Under the pieces are notes generated by a model. That model saw nothing but the letters and a program-made list of their open reading frames with translations, was not told the DNA's origin and ran no database searches. 46,864 nucleotides of DNA from assembly GCA_945893365.1 (NCBI GenBank), contig CAMDED010000051.1:1-46864 (forward strand). Direction: 5' to 3'. Of this stretch, positions 35,366-44,724 are shown piece after piece. Made by a program: the position numbers and the translations under genes. The DNA comes from Candidatus Sulfopaludibacter sp. SbA3 (GTDB taxonomy: Bacteria > Acidobacteriota > Terriglobia > Bryobacterales > Bryobacteraceae). Every line of letters starts with the position of its first letter. Position 1 is the first letter of the stretch.

Positions 35366-37560
35366 TCCGGCGTTTCGCCATTCTCGCCCTCACAGCGTCA
35401 TTGGGTCTCGCGCCCGCCTACTACCACTTCATTCACTACACGAATAGGACTGCGCCGTTCTCGCCCGCCGCGGAGAAGTTCGACCTGAACGCACTGCCGA
35501 ACAAGACGGTCACGTTTTTTGTCTCGGATCAAGGCCCGAGCCAGTACACGACCACCGACGGCTTCCCGTCCGTGCTGGGTCAAGTGAGCGAGGCGGCGGC
35601 AGCCTGGAATTCGGTGGAGAATTCGGATCTCCGAGTGGCGTTTGGCGGTTTGTACGCGGCCGGGTTTCTGCCTGGAAACACACCCGCCGGGGAAGTGGTG
35701 TTCGAGGAGCTTCCTCCCGGAACGCTGGGCTATGGCGGGCCCACATCCCGCGCCGATCTGACGATAGGCCAGAATGGTCCATTCGTTCCGATCACGCGGG
35801 CGACGGTGCGGCTCAATCGCGACCTGACCCAGCAGCCCGGTCCCAGCTATCGCGAAAGCTTTTTCCTGACCGTGGTCCACGAGATGGGGCACGCTCTGGG
35901 CCTGCAGCACACGATGACGTCGAGCGCGATGTCGACCGACGTCACGCGCGCCACATCGAAGGCAAGGCCGATCGAGACGGACGACGCGGCGGCGATTTCG
36001 CTCCTTTATCCCTCGCGGCTGTTTGCCGCCTCGACGGGCAGCATCTCCGGACGCGTGACGATCGGCGGTCAGCCCGCGCATCTTGCATCCGTGGTCGCGC
36101 TGAGGCCGGGCGGCTCTGCGATGAGCGCGTTGACGAATCCGGACGGTGCGTACCGGATTGAAGGACTTCCGGCGGGCCAGTACCTGGTCTACGTACATCC
36201 GCTGCCCCCGCCGAGACAAGCCGGTCTCGGCCCCGCCGACCTGGTATTGCCTCTTGACGTGGACGGGCGTCCGGTGGCGGCTAGCGGAGCGTTCGAGACG
36301 CTGTTCTATCCGGCGAGCCGCGACCCGAACCAGTCTTCACCGATTGGCGTCGCGGCAGGCGCGGGCGCGGATGGCGTCAACTTCGATGTACAGCGCCGCG
36401 ATTCGGTCGCGATCCAGCGCGTCACCACGTACAGTTTTTTCGAGCAGGCCACGGTGAAGCCGGCTTATGTCAACGTGGGCGCCTCGTTGGGTTTGGTGGT
36501 GGTGGCGGGGACCGGGTTGACGGCAAATAATAGCGCGGCGCCGGGTCTTAGCGCGAGCGTTGTGGGCGGATCGGCGGTGGTGAACGGAGTACGCGCCTAC
36601 GCGCCGGCCCCGGCGTTCCTGCAGCTCGACCTGCAATTTAATCTATTTTCAGGTCAGGGTCCGCGGCACCTCATTTTCTCGACGCCCAACGACATCTATG
36701 TACAGCCTTCGGGAATCAATCTGGTGCAGCGGCGGCCGCCCTCGATTTCTTCGGTTACGCCAGGGCTCGATGTGAATGGCGACCGGGTAGTCACGCTGAC
36801 GGGCTCCAACCTGGGAGCGGACAGCATCTTCTGTTTCGATTCTCTGCCGGCCGCGGTACGGAGCCTGGACGCGGCCGCGGGCCGTGCGGTGGTAGCGGTC
36901 CCGGCGGGATCGTCCGGGCAGCGGGCGACGCTTACGGTTTACAACGGCGATGGCCAGAATTCATCGTTCGTGCAGGGCCAGAACGCGCCAGTCTATGCCT
37001 ATGACACGGCTGCCGGACAGGCGGTGTTCTTTGGCCAGTCCGTTTTGCCCACTGGTGTGGAAACCGCGGTCGAGATTACAGGCGTCAATACCGGTTTTGC
37101 CCAGGGACAAACCGTGCTTGGCTTTGGAACAAGCGACATTACGGTGAATAAGTTGTGGGTGCTGAGTCCGGTACGGGCCGTGGCGAACGTGGTTGTATCG
37201 CCTGCCGTCTCGTCCCAGGTGGTTACGCCATACGTTGTGGGCGGTTTTCAGGTTCTGTCGCAGCCATCGGCGATGCAGATTCTGCCGCCGAGAGCGGGCG
37301 CTCCGGCGATCTCGCCGCAGTTGGTAAGTGTCGCCACGGGGCTGCCGGGGGGAACTCCCGGCTCCGTGGTCGCCGCACAAGGGGCGAACCTCTCGGCTTC
37401 CGGCACGTTTACCCTGAACGATGTCCGAGTCCCGATACTGAGCGCCACAACCACTCAAATCACGTTTACGATTCCGGGCGGGGTAACTCCCGGCCCCGCT
37501 GTTCTCCGGTATACGAACGGGACGGATACGGCTGCGGTCGTAGTGGTGATCGAGCGCTAG
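35362..37560 (+). CDS. Secreted matrixin-type (M10) metalloprotease with IPT-like repeats
   Basis: A 732-residue protein with a short N-terminal signal (RRFAILALTASLGLAPA). The protease domain (about 45-215) contains the zinc site HEMGHALGLQH (His173, Glu174, His177, His183) and a Met-turn near Met190 (SAMSTD), the metzincin pattern. It is followed by a carboxypeptidase-regulatory-like sandwich (about 223-300, SISGRVTIGGQPAHLASVVA) and IPT/TIG-like immunoglobulin repeats to the end (SSVTPGLDVNGDRVVTLTGS, then PGSVVAAQGANLSASGTFTL). It is predicted to be exported and to cleave extracellular protein or be a surface enzyme. A short prodomain is possible, but no cysteine switch was seen. Confidence 0.88.
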   Translation: MIRRFAILALTASLGLAPAYYHFIHYTNRTAPFSPAAEKFDLNALPNKTVTFFVSDQGPSQYTTTDGFPSVLGQVSEAAAAWNSVENSDLRVAFGGLYAAGFLPGNTPAGEVVFEELPPGTLGYGGPTSRADLTIGQNGPFVPITRATVRLNRDLTQQPGPSYRESFFLTVVHEMGHALGLQHTMTSSAMSTDVTRATSKARPIETDDAAAISLLYPSRLFAASTGSISGRVTIGGQPAHLASVVALRPGGSAMSALTNPDGAYRIEGLPAGQYLVYVHPLPPPRQAGLGPADLVLPLDVDGRPVAASGAFETLFYPASRDPNQSSPIGVAAGAGADGVNFDVQRRDSVAIQRVTTYSFFEQATVKPAYVNVGASLGLVVVAGTGLTANNSAAPGLSASVVGGSAVVNGVRAYAPAPAFLQLDLQFNLFSGQGPRHLIFSTPNDIYVQPSGINLVQRRPPSISSVTPGLDVNGDRVVTLTGSNLGADSIFCFDSLPAAVRSLDAAAGRAVVAVPAGSSGQRATLTVYNGDGQNSSFVQGQNAPVYAYDTAAGQAVFFGQSVLPTGVETAVEITGVNTGFAQGQTVLGFGTSDITVNKLWVLSPVRAVANVVVSPAVSSQVVTPYVVGGFQVLSQPSAMQILPPRAGAPAISPQLVSVATGLPGGTPGSVVAAQGANLSASGTFTLNDVRVPILSATTTQITFTIPGGVTPGPAVLRYTNGTDTAAVVVVIER

Positions 37561-37610
37561 AAGGTTGGCTGACAACGTGCGGTAGAATCATACGGGAAGC
37601 ACGAAAAATA

Positions 37611-39167
37611 ATGCCGGAGGCCTCCGAAATTGGGCGTCTGCGGGCGCGGGTCTCCAGACTCGAAGCCGATGTGGAGCGCCTGTCGGCGGTACTCGACAAT
37701 GTCACCGATATCATCGCCCTCCTGAAGCCCGTTCCCTTCGTGGAGTATGTCAATTCCTCGATCGAGCGGGTGCTCGGATACAAACCGGCGGATCTGTTCG
37801 GCAAGGACCTGCTCTCGTTAATGCACCCGGCCGACCGGCCGGTAATGGAGGGCGCTCTGCGTGTGCGGGGCGAGAAACAGGGAGACGTTCGTCCGCTGGA
37901 GTGCCGGGCGATTCACAAAGACGGTTCGGAGCGAACGATCGAATCCGTGTTCAGCGTTTTGGCCGGTAATGAAAGAGGACTGACGGTAATCGCCCGGGAC
38001 GTGACGAATCGCAACGCGATTGAAGCTCAGATCGTCCAGGCCGAGAGAATGAACGCCATCAGCCGGCTCGCGGGAGGCGTCGCTCACGACTTTAACAACA
38101 TCCTCACGGTCGTCTCCGGATACGCGGAGCTTCTGAGCTCGAGGCTGGAAGGCCAGGCGATCCTGCAGGGCTTCGCGGGGCAGATTTCGAAGGCCGCGGA
38201 CCGGGCCGCAACACTGACCGGCCAGCTTCTCAGCTTCAGCCGCCGTCACGTCATCCACCCGGATGTTCTGAACTTGAACGACCTGGTGACGAGCCTCCAC
38301 GCGGCGCTCACGGCCGCGAGCGGCCCCCGCGTCGAGCTCAGGCTGGTTCTTGACGAGGGTCTTGGCAATATGAAGGCCGATCGGGCCCAGATGGAGCAGA
38401 TCCTGGTGAGTCTGGTGTCCAACGCTCGCGCAAGCATGCCCGGCGGGGGGTGCGCCGAGATCGAGACATCCATGGTCCCGCGCGGCGAAAGCGCCGGCCA
38501 TCCTTCCGAAGAGAGCCTTGGACGATTCGTGCGCGTTGCCGTGCACGACAACGGTGTGGGCATTGACGAATTCGCCCGCACTCATGCCTTCGAACCCTTC
38601 ACGACTGGAAAGCACAACGCGGGCGGCGCCGGCCTCGCCTTGGCGGCGGTTTTTGGCGCGGTGAAGCAGAACGGCGGCGACATCCGGGTCCTGAGCGCGC
38701 CGGAGCGCGGGACCACGTTTGAAATTGTGTTCCCGGAGCACCTCGACTTCAAAAGCGAGCGGTCCGGCGCGCTCAATCCCCTGGCAGTGGGCGGACACGA
38801 GACGATTCTCCTGGTGGAGGACGATCCCGGCGTGCGCCATCTGTCTTTGGAGATTCTCTCGGACTGCGGCTACAAAATGCTCGAAGCCGAGGATGCGGAC
38901 GAGGCACTGCGCATACATGAATCGCACAAGGGAAAGATCGACCTGCTGGTGACCGATGTCGTGATGCCGCGCATGAACGGGCGCGAGCTCGCGCAGTTGG
39001 TTTCGACTCGAAGTCCGCAGACCAAGGTGCTTTACGTCTCCGCCTACACGGACGATGTGATGCTTCGATTCGGCGTGCTTGTGAGCGAAGTTCATTTTCT
39101 CCAGAAGCCGTTTACCGCGCCGCAACTTGCGGGCCGGGTTCGCCAAATCCTGGATGGGGAGAGCTAG
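37611..39167 (+). CDS. Cytoplasmic PAS histidine kinase with C-terminal receiver domain
   Basis: Starting at ATG 37611 the product has 518 residues and no membrane helix. A short coiled-coil start (EIGRLRARVSRLEADVERL) leads to a PAS domain (about 25-140, with NVTDIIALLKPVPFVEYVNS). The phosphoacceptor is His159 in LAGGVAHDFNNILTVVSGY. The ATPase domain carries the N box as LVSNARASMPGGG and the G box as VHDNGVGID. A receiver domain fills about 398-518, with ILLVEDDPGVRH, Asp449 in LLVTDVVMPRMNG and the conserved Lys in FLQKPF. The signal is unknown. Earlier in-frame starts run into the metalloprotease gene and are unlikely. Confidence 0.92.
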   Translation: MPEASEIGRLRARVSRLEADVERLSAVLDNVTDIIALLKPVPFVEYVNSSIERVLGYKPADLFGKDLLSLMHPADRPVMEGALRVRGEKQGDVRPLECRAIHKDGSERTIESVFSVLAGNERGLTVIARDVTNRNAIEAQIVQAERMNAISRLAGGVAHDFNNILTVVSGYAELLSSRLEGQAILQGFAGQISKAADRAATLTGQLLSFSRRHVIHPDVLNLNDLVTSLHAALTAASGPRVELRLVLDEGLGNMKADRAQMEQILVSLVSNARASMPGGGCAEIETSMVPRGESAGHPSEESLGRFVRVAVHDNGVGIDEFARTHAFEPFTTGKHNAGGAGLALAAVFGAVKQNGGDIRVLSAPERGTTFEIVFPEHLDFKSERSGALNPLAVGGHETILLVEDDPGVRHLSLEILSDCGYKMLEAEDADEALRIHESHKGKIDLLVTDVVMPRMNGRELAQLVSTRSPQTKVLYVSAYTDDVMLRFGVLVSEVHFLQKPFTAPQLAGRVRQILDGES

Positions 39168-39195
39168 TCCCCATCAAATCAGGTAGACTGACGCA

Positions 39196-40452
39196 ATGCG
39201 CCTCTTTCATCGCGCGGCGGGGCTGGCCGTCCTCGCCGGCTTTCTTTCCGCTTCCGCACCTGCGCAGCAACGCAAGTTGCTGGTGATTTCGATCGACGGT
39301 TTGGACACGCGTTATCTAAAGGACGCGGACAGGCTTGGACTGAAGATTCCCACGCTGAGGCGTCTGATGGCCGAAGGAACCACGGCGGAGGGCGTCGTGG
39401 GCATCGTACCGACCGTGACCTGGCCTTCCCATACGACGATTATCAGCGGCGTTCCCTCGGAAGAACACGGCATCCTAACCAACGACCAGCCCGGCCAGCC
39501 AGGGCAGCGCTGGTGGTTCACAAGTTTTTTGAAAGCTCCGACGCTGTGGAAAGTCGCGCATGAAAAGGGACTCAAGACGGCGACCGTCTTTTGGCCCGTG
39601 ACCGTGGGCGCGACGGTGGATTTCAATTTCCCCGAGTTTTGGGTGAAGCGCTCCGAACACGAAATCGAATTCGCGCCGATCGCCGAACGGTCGACGCCAG
39701 GCCTGCTTGAGAAGGTGTCGAAAGCCTATCCGGGATTCAAACGGAACTCCTGGGACGATGAAGCCGGAATGCTGGCCGTCCGCTACCTGCTGGAGTTCGA
39801 GCGGCCGGACCTGACGCTTGTCCACATCGCCGACCTCGACAGCGAAGCGCATGAGAAGGGCGCGTTCACGGCCGCGGCGCACAAAGTTCTGGAGAATCAG
39901 GACCGGCTCGTCGCACACGCTCTGGAGAAGCTGCCCGCGGGAACGGTGGTCGCAATCGTCTCGGACCACGGCTTCGAAAACATCGACAAGGTGGTGCGGC
40001 CCAATGCGATGCTAAAAGCGGCGAACCTGCCGGCTGACGCCGAAGTCGGCAACGGTCTGATCGGCGCGAAAGACGCGCGCACCGCCGCGTACTTCCGGGC
40101 GCTGGCCGGAAAATCCGCGAGCGGCATTGCCAGGGAGGTTCCCATCGCGGAAGTGCGGAAGATGGCGCCTATGCTAAAGGACTGGCAGGCGGCTTTCGAG
40201 CCGTCCGCCGGCCACGTGCCCGCGGCGGGCGCGGACGGGGCGCCCATCTCGGAGGGAAATCACACCGGCACTCATGGCTTTTGGCCGACGCGCGCAAACT
40301 ATCGCGCGTCGTTCGTCATCCGGGGCCCGGGCGTCAAGCGCGGCAAGCTTCGCGAAGTTTCCATGTTGGAGCTTGGCCCTACGTTCGCTGAAATTCTTAG
40401 CGTGAAGCTGCCCGGAGCGAAGATGGCGTCGCTCTGGGGAAAACTCCACTGA
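39196..40452 (+). CDS. Type I phosphodiesterase/nucleotide pyrophosphatase-like protein
   Basis: A 418-residue exported protein of the alkaline phosphatase superfamily. The signal peptide is about residues 1-23 (AGLAVLAGFLSASAPAQ). Metal and nucleophile motifs are visible: LLVISIDGLD (first metal Asp), GIVPTVTWPSHTTIISG (nucleophile Thr in the PTxTxPxH pattern), LVHIADLDSEAHEKG (second Asp and His), IVSDHGFENID (Asp-His pair) and NHTGTHGFWP (last His). It would hydrolyse phosphodiesters or pyrophosphates in the periplasm. The substrate is not predictable. The start lies 28 bases after the kinase gene, so they may be co-transcribed. Confidence 0.9.
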   Translation: MRLFHRAAGLAVLAGFLSASAPAQQRKLLVISIDGLDTRYLKDADRLGLKIPTLRRLMAEGTTAEGVVGIVPTVTWPSHTTIISGVPSEEHGILTNDQPGQPGQRWWFTSFLKAPTLWKVAHEKGLKTATVFWPVTVGATVDFNFPEFWVKRSEHEIEFAPIAERSTPGLLEKVSKAYPGFKRNSWDDEAGMLAVRYLLEFERPDLTLVHIADLDSEAHEKGAFTAAAHKVLENQDRLVAHALEKLPAGTVVAIVSDHGFENIDKVVRPNAMLKAANLPADAEVGNGLIGAKDARTAAYFRALAGKSASGIAREVPIAEVRKMAPMLKDWQAAFEPSAGHVPAAGADGAPISEGNHTGTHGFWPTRANYRASFVIRGPGVKRGKLREVSMLELGPTFAEILSVKLPGAKMASLWGKLH

Positions 40453-40480
40453 CGTCCGGCTCGTTCCGCTTTGCCGATTG

Positions 40481-40942
40481 CTACTTGAGCAGGTTAATGG
40501 TTCCGCGGCACTTCGGCGAACCGCACTTGCAAACGACCTTTTCCACGTTCTTTGGGAAATGGTAATCGACCGTAAGCTCCTCGCCCGGCTCGATGACGCG
40601 CTTGCTCATGTAGAGGATGTGGCCCTTCACGATCGACGTCATCAGGTTCGGATCGCAACAATGGTTGATGTACTCGGCTCCGCTCCCGCCTTTCGATCCG
40701 TCGATGGTCCAGTAGTTATCCACCGTGAAGAGATAGTTCAGGCCGATCTCCGCGTCGCAGCGGCGGCGGGTTTCCCGGCGGCTGATCCTCTCGCCGGTGT
40801 ATTCAATAACCTTGCGGCGCTCCGGTATCCGCTCCTGGGCGTAAACGCCATAGCGGTGAATGGCGGATTCGCGCACGGCGATGCAAAAGCAGGCGAAGCG
40901 CGCATCGATGGAAGGAAAAACCGCCGGCGGTTGCGAGGACAT
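40481..40942 (-). CDS. SET-domain protein, probable lysine methyltransferase
   Basis: A 153-residue protein, using ATG at 40942. A TTG at 40951 is also in frame. The SET domain covers nearly the whole chain: ESAIHRYGVYAQERIPERR, then EYTGERISRRE, AEYINHCCDPNLM (the NH-x-C pseudoknot motif), and PGEELTVDYHFP (the E-x-x-x-D-Y motif). A post-SET-like Cys cluster (CKCGSPKCRG) closes it and should bind zinc with the Cys of the NHCC segment. It is the last gene of the ftsY-rib-fabG run, 15 bases after fabG. Bacterial SET proteins exist in several phyla and their targets are mostly unknown. A ribosomal or other basic protein target is possible. Confidence 0.88.
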   Translation of the reverse strand: MSSQPPAVFPSIDARFACFCIAVRESAIHRYGVYAQERIPERRKVIEYTGERISRRETRRRCDAEIGLNYLFTVDNYWTIDGSKGGSGAEYINHCCDPNLMTSIVKGHILYMSKRVIEPGEELTVDYHFPKNVEKVVCKCGSPKCRGTINLLK

Positions 40943-40957
40943 GGATCTCAAACAATT

Positions 40958-41692
40958 CTACATGTACATGCCGCCGTTTACGGAAAGCACGTGGCCCGTA
41001 ATGTAACCGGCTTCCTCGCTTGCCAGGAAGCGGACGGCGGCCGCCACATCCCCGGCGTTGCCGAATCGCTTGAGCGGAATGCCGGCGAGAATCTTCGCGC
41101 GAACTTCCGGCGCGAGCGCGCTCGTCATGTCCGTCTCGATGAAGCCGGGCGTCACCGCGTTAACCGTGACGTTGCGGCTCGCCATCTCCTGCGCGAGCGA
41201 TTTCGTCATGCCGATCAGCCCCGCCTTCGACGCGGCGTAATTCACCTGCCCGGCGTTTCCCGATTCGCCGACCACTGAGGAAATGTTGACGATCCGGCCC
41301 CATCGCTCGCGCATCATACCCTGAAGCACCTGCTGGATACAGGTAAACGCACCGGTAAGGTTGGTCTCGATCACCGCGTCCCAATCGCTCCTCTTCAAGC
41401 GAAGCGCAAGGTTGTCGCGCGTGACGCCGGCGTTATTCACAAGAATACCGATGGGCCCGAAAATTTTGGAGGCGCAGGCAAAGGCCGCCTTGATCGAATC
41501 GGTGGAGGCGAGGTCGATCTCGACCGCGAAGGCCTCGCCGCCGCCCGCGCGAATCTCGGCGGCCACTTCATCCAGCTTCTCGCGATTGCGCGCGGCGACA
41601 ACCACGCGAGCTCCCGCGGCGGAAAGCGCCAGAGCGCAGGCACGGCCGATTCCCCGGCTTCCCCCGGTCACAAATGCGATCCGATTCTTCAT
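40958..41692 (-). CDS. fabG: 3-oxoacyl-ACP reductase (SDR family)
   Basis: A 244-residue classical short-chain dehydrogenase. ATG at 41692 was chosen because the product then starts MKNRIAFVTGGSRGIGRAC, directly at the first beta-strand. An upstream in-frame ATG lies in the previous gene. Motifs: TGGSRGIG for NADPH, NNAG (after PIGILV), Ser in VNISSVVG, and the active YAASKAG Tyr/Lys pair. The C-terminal PGFIETDMTSAL and GYITGHVLSVNGGMYM are typical of FabG. It would reduce 3-ketoacyl-ACP in fatty acid synthesis, though SDRs with other substrates look alike. The start overlaps the ribE stop by four bases. acpP, fabD and fabF are not nearby. Confidence 0.85.
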   Translation of the reverse strand: MKNRIAFVTGGSRGIGRACALALSAAGARVVVAARNREKLDEVAAEIRAGGGEAFAVEIDLASTDSIKAAFACASKIFGPIGILVNNAGVTRDNLALRLKRSDWDAVIETNLTGAFTCIQQVLQGMMRERWGRIVNISSVVGESGNAGQVNYAASKAGLIGMTKSLAQEMASRNVTVNAVTPGFIETDMTSALAPEVRAKILAGIPLKRFGNAGDVAAAVRFLASEEAGYITGHVLSVNGGMYM

Positions 41693-42342
41693 TGGCCGGC
41701 CCGATTCTCCATTCCCTGCAACCGCTCCATCGTGATTCCCCGTTTGTCGCGGCCGGCGCCTATTAGCTTCTCCACATACTTCGCGAGAATGTCGCACTCG
41801 ATATTCACACGGCCGCCCGGTTTGTGGGTTCCGAGAGACGTGTGCTTATACGTATGGGGAACGATCGCAACTTCGAGCAGATCGGCATTCAACGCCGCAA
41901 CCGTAAGGCTGATGCCGTCGATTGCGACCGATCCCTTGAACACGAGGTAGCGCTCGACGTCCGGCGGAACGCGGACGCGCAGCCACCAGTTGCCGTCGCC
42001 CAGCGGGGCAAGCGACACGAGCGATCCGGTGGCGTCCACGTGACCTTGCACGAAGTGGCCGTCAAGCCGCCCGCCCGCGCGAACCGGCCGTTCAAGGTTG
42101 ACCCTCGATCCGCGCCGCAGATCTCCGAGATTGGTGCGCTTCAGTGTTTCGGGCGCAAGATCCGCTGCGAATCCGTCCGGCCGTAAGTCGACCGCGGTGA
42201 GGCAGACGCCGTTGACGGCGATGCTCGCGCCCACGGATGCATCGGCCAACACGCCCGCGCAATGGACGCGCAAACGGGCTCCGCCGCCGCGCGGCTCAAG
42301 CGATTCGACCGCGCCCAGCTCTTCAATAATCCCGGTGAACAT
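41689..42342 (-). CDS. ribE: Riboflavin synthase, alpha chain
   Basis: A 217-residue enzyme that dismutates two molecules of 6,7-dimethyl-8-ribityllumazine to riboflavin. ATG at 42342 gives the standard N-terminus [16 protein letters not shown]. The two lumazine-binding barrels are visible as internal repeats: VNGVCLTAVDLRPDGF in the first and IDGISLTVAALNADLL in the second, each preceded by a G-S-(V/I)-A strand. VQGHVDATG also fits. It overlaps ribD by 20 bases at its start and fabG by four at its end. Lumazine synthase (ribH) and ribBA are not in the window. Confidence 0.95.
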   Translation of the reverse strand: MFTGIIEELGAVESLEPRGGGARLRVHCAGVLADASVGASIAVNGVCLTAVDLRPDGFAADLAPETLKRTNLGDLRRGSRVNLERPVRAGGRLDGHFVQGHVDATGSLVSLAPLGDGNWWLRVRVPPDVERYLVFKGSVAIDGISLTVAALNADLLEVAIVPHTYKHTSLGTHKPGGRVNIECDILAKYVEKLIGAGRDKRGITMERLQGMENRAGQ

Positions 42343-43444
42343 AACCCTCCACGGCAAACTCGTCCGGCTCGATCGGATGAATGCGTATGCGTTCGACCTG
42401 AATCGCGTCCATGCGCCGCCGCCTGCCCACGCCGCCGGCGACGGGCAGGGACTCGACGCCGCCGAGGATCTTCGCGCCGTAGTAAAAGAAAATCTTGTCG
42501 ACCACACCCGCTTCAAACGCAGCCCAGTTGACCTTGCTGCCCGCCTCGATCATGAGCGAAAGGTAATTTCGCGCGGCCAGCCACTCGACCGCGGTCGCGA
42601 AATCCGCGCGTCCGCCGGGCCCGTCGCAGACCAGCACCGCGGCGCCTCGCGCCTCGAGCGCCTTTCTCCGTTCGCTTGACGCAGCGGAGGTCGCGACGGC
42701 CAGCAGATCCCCGCCAGCGGCGCTTTTCACAATCTTCGAATCGAGCGGCGTGCGAAGCTGCGAATCGAGCACGATTCTTAACAACGGCCGGCTGCGGGGC
42801 AATCCGGTGCGGTCGGTCAGAAGGCAGTCGTCGGCAAGCACGGTGCCGACGCCGGTGAGAATCGCGTCGGACTCGTGGCGGATCCGCTGAACGTGAAGAC
42901 GCGCCCGCTCGCTCGTGATCCAGCCCCGATTATCGTCGGGCGCGGCGATCTTGCCGTCGAGCGTGAGCGCGGTCTTGAGCGTCACAAGGGGGCGGCCGGT
43001 GCGCATGAAGTGCACGAACGGTTCGTTGATGGATGCCGCTTCAGCCGCGAACGCGGGTGCGATTTCCGTCCGCACGCCCGCCGCGCGGAGTTTGCGAAAA
43101 CCGTCGCCGCGCACCTTCGGGTTCGGGTCTTCCATGGGCGCGACCACGCGGCTGACGCCGGCCGCGATCAAGGCGTCCGCGCAGGGCCCGGTGCGGCCAT
43201 GGTGCGAACAGGGCTCCAGATTGATGTAGAGGGTCGATCCTCGAGCGCGCGCGCCCGCTTCTTCAAGCGCCAGCGTTTCGGCATGCTTGACGCCTTCCCA
43301 GGTATGGAATCCGCGCCCGGCCACTTCGCCGTCGCGCACGATGACCGCGCCAACCGCCGGATTGGGGCTGGTCCGCCCGCGGCCTTTCCGCGCAAGGTCC
43401 AGAGCTTCCCGCAAGTAATTGTCGTCGGCCGCGCTGAGGCTCAC
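42323..43444 (-). CDS. ribD: Bifunctional riboflavin deaminase/reductase RibD
   Basis: A 373-residue enzyme for two early riboflavin steps. The N-terminal deaminase domain (about 1-145) has the zinc motifs HAETLAL and [11 protein letters not shown], together with [17 protein letters not shown]. The C-terminal reductase domain (about 150-373) begins at [17 protein letters not shown] and includes [15 protein letters not shown] and [20 protein letters not shown]. It overlaps ftsY by four bases and ribE by 20, an unusually compact arrangement. Riboflavin genes in many bacteria are controlled by an FMN riboswitch. None is needed or seen here, because the gene lies inside an operon. Confidence 0.95.
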   Translation of the reverse strand: MSLSAADDNYLREALDLARKGRGRTSPNPAVGAVIVRDGEVAGRGFHTWEGVKHAETLALEEAGARARGSTLYINLEPCSHHGRTGPCADALIAAGVSRVVAPMEDPNPKVRGDGFRKLRAAGVRTEIAPAFAAEAASINEPFVHFMRTGRPLVTLKTALTLDGKIAAPDDNRGWITSERARLHVQRIRHESDAILTGVGTVLADDCLLTDRTGLPRSRPLLRIVLDSQLRTPLDSKIVKSAAGGDLLAVATSAASSERRKALEARGAAVLVCDGPGGRADFATAVEWLAARNYLSLMIEAGSKVNWAAFEAGVVDKIFFYYGAKILGGVESLPVAGGVGRRRRMDAIQVERIRIHPIEPDEFAVEGYVHRDY

Positions 43445-44409
43445 GCGGATTTCTCCGAGCCCGGACCCTCGAAGAGCGATGCGATGAATTTCTCCGGATC
43501 GAAGGGAATCAGATCGTCGGCCTGCTCGCCGACGCCGACATAACGGATGGGAAGATTCAGTTCACGCGCGATCGCCACCACCACGCCTCCCTTCGCGGTG
43601 CCGTCGAGCTTCGTGAGCACAATGCCGGTAACGCCCGCGGTTTCGGTGAAGCGGCGGGCCTGTTCGAGACCGTTCTGTCCGGTGACGGCGTCAAGCACGA
43701 GGAGCACCTCATGGGGCGCGGAGGGAATCACTTTGGCCGCGGTGCGCCGCATCTTCTCGAGCTCCGCCATCAGATTGGTCTTGGTCTGGAGGCGGCCGGC
43801 GGTGTCGATGATGACGTAGTCCATTTTGCGCGCGCGGGCCGCCTGCACGGCGTTGAACAGCACGGCGCTCGGATCGGACCCGGGGCTTTGACTGATCACT
43901 TCGGTCTTCGTGCGCTCGCCCCAGATTTCAAGCTGTTCGATGGCGGCGGCGCGAAAGGTATCGGCCGCGCACAGTAGAACCGAACGCCCTTCATTGTGAT
44001 AGCGCCGGGCGAGTTTACCGATGGTCGTGGTCTTTCCGGACCCGTTGACGCCGATCACCATGACGACCGCGGGCGGCTCATCGACGAGGGCCGGGGGCAG
44101 GTCGGAGGCCTGCAGGATTTCGAGCAAATGTTCGCGGATGAGGCCGCGGATTTCGGCTGCGTCGCCGGTCAGTTTCCGGTCGACGCGCTGGCGGATGCGT
44201 TCGAGAATCTCGTTGACGGTGGCGACTCCGATGTCGGCGCCGATGAGTGTCGCCTCAAGTTCGTCGAGGAGATCCGCGTCGATTTCTTTCCGGCCGGCGA
44301 GCGCATCTTCGAGCTTGGACACGAGCCCCGAGCGGGTTTTTTGGACGCCTCTCTTCAGGCGCTCAAGCAGGCTCGGTTCTTGCTCGACCGAACCAAATAG
44401 AGTCTGCAT
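43441..44409 (-). CDS. ftsY: Signal recognition particle receptor FtsY
   Basis: With ATG at 44409 the product is 322 residues, starting [21 protein letters not shown] second ATG at 44433 adds eight. It lacks the long acidic A domain of E. coli FtsY, like many other bacterial versions. The N domain (about 10-100) precedes the G domain: P-loop [38 protein letters not shown], and [12 protein letters not shown]. The end, [19 protein letters not shown], is diagnostic. It docks the SRP-ribosome complex at the inner membrane and is essential in most bacteria, so the overlapping operon behind it should be steadily expressed. Confidence 0.96.
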   Translation of the reverse strand: MQTLFGSVEQEPSLLERLKRGVQKTRSGLVSKLEDALAGRKEIDADLLDELEATLIGADIGVATVNEILERIRQRVDRKLTGDAAEIRGLIREHLLEILQASDLPPALVDEPPAVVMVIGVNGSGKTTTIGKLARRYHNEGRSVLLCAADTFRAAAIEQLEIWGERTKTEVISQSPGSDPSAVLFNAVQAARARKMDYVIIDTAGRLQTKTNLMAELEKMRRTAAKVIPSAPHEVLLVLDAVTGQNGLEQARRFTETAGVTGIVLTKLDGTAKGGVVVAIARELNLPIRYVGVGEQADDLIPFDPEKFIASLFEGPGSEKSA

Positions 44410-44662
44410 AGGTAGCTTCCATTGTAAGCGCACCGGCCGCGATTGAGTGCGGATTTGCGGACCGGCGAACTGAGGGCGAGCCCGGATTTTTGCGAATTTT
44501 TGGGCTTAAGTATCGTAAGATCAAAGAGTTGGCAGGACTTGGAGAATCATGCCGAAACAGGGGTAGGTTACGGGAGGCCCCGTAAGTCGAACGAATCACA
44601 TGCCTTATCGGATTTTTTGGGAGAGAAGCGGGGCGAAGGAAAGACGAATGAGAAGAAGATAC
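44410..44662. other. Region between ftsY and the mini-array
   Basis: No gene is supported in this stretch. It must hold the ftsY promoter on the minus strand, but no convincing -35/-10 pair was found. The part from 44600 is purine-rich and moderately AT-rich (AAGACGAATGAGAAGAAGAT around 44641-44660), unlike the GC-rich genes beside it. This fits the leader of a CRISPR array. Short open frames here on the plus strand have no homology that I recognise and run into the repeats. Confidence 0.4.
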
Positions 44663-44692
44663 TTGCGAGGTTACGGAAGACGTGGTTATAAT
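44663..44692 (+). promoter_or_regulatory. Sigma-70-like promoter reading into the mini-array
   Basis: TTGCGA (44663-44668) and a perfect TATAAT (44687-44692) are separated by 18 bases. Transcription would start at about 44699 and reach the first repeat at 44725. This is the best promoter match noticed in the window, and it points toward the repeats, as leader promoters of CRISPR arrays do. It could also serve the downstream 194-residue gene. Confidence 0.6.
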
Positions 44693-44724
44693 GTACTGAA
44701 CCTGATGGAGTTACAAAGGGTGCT

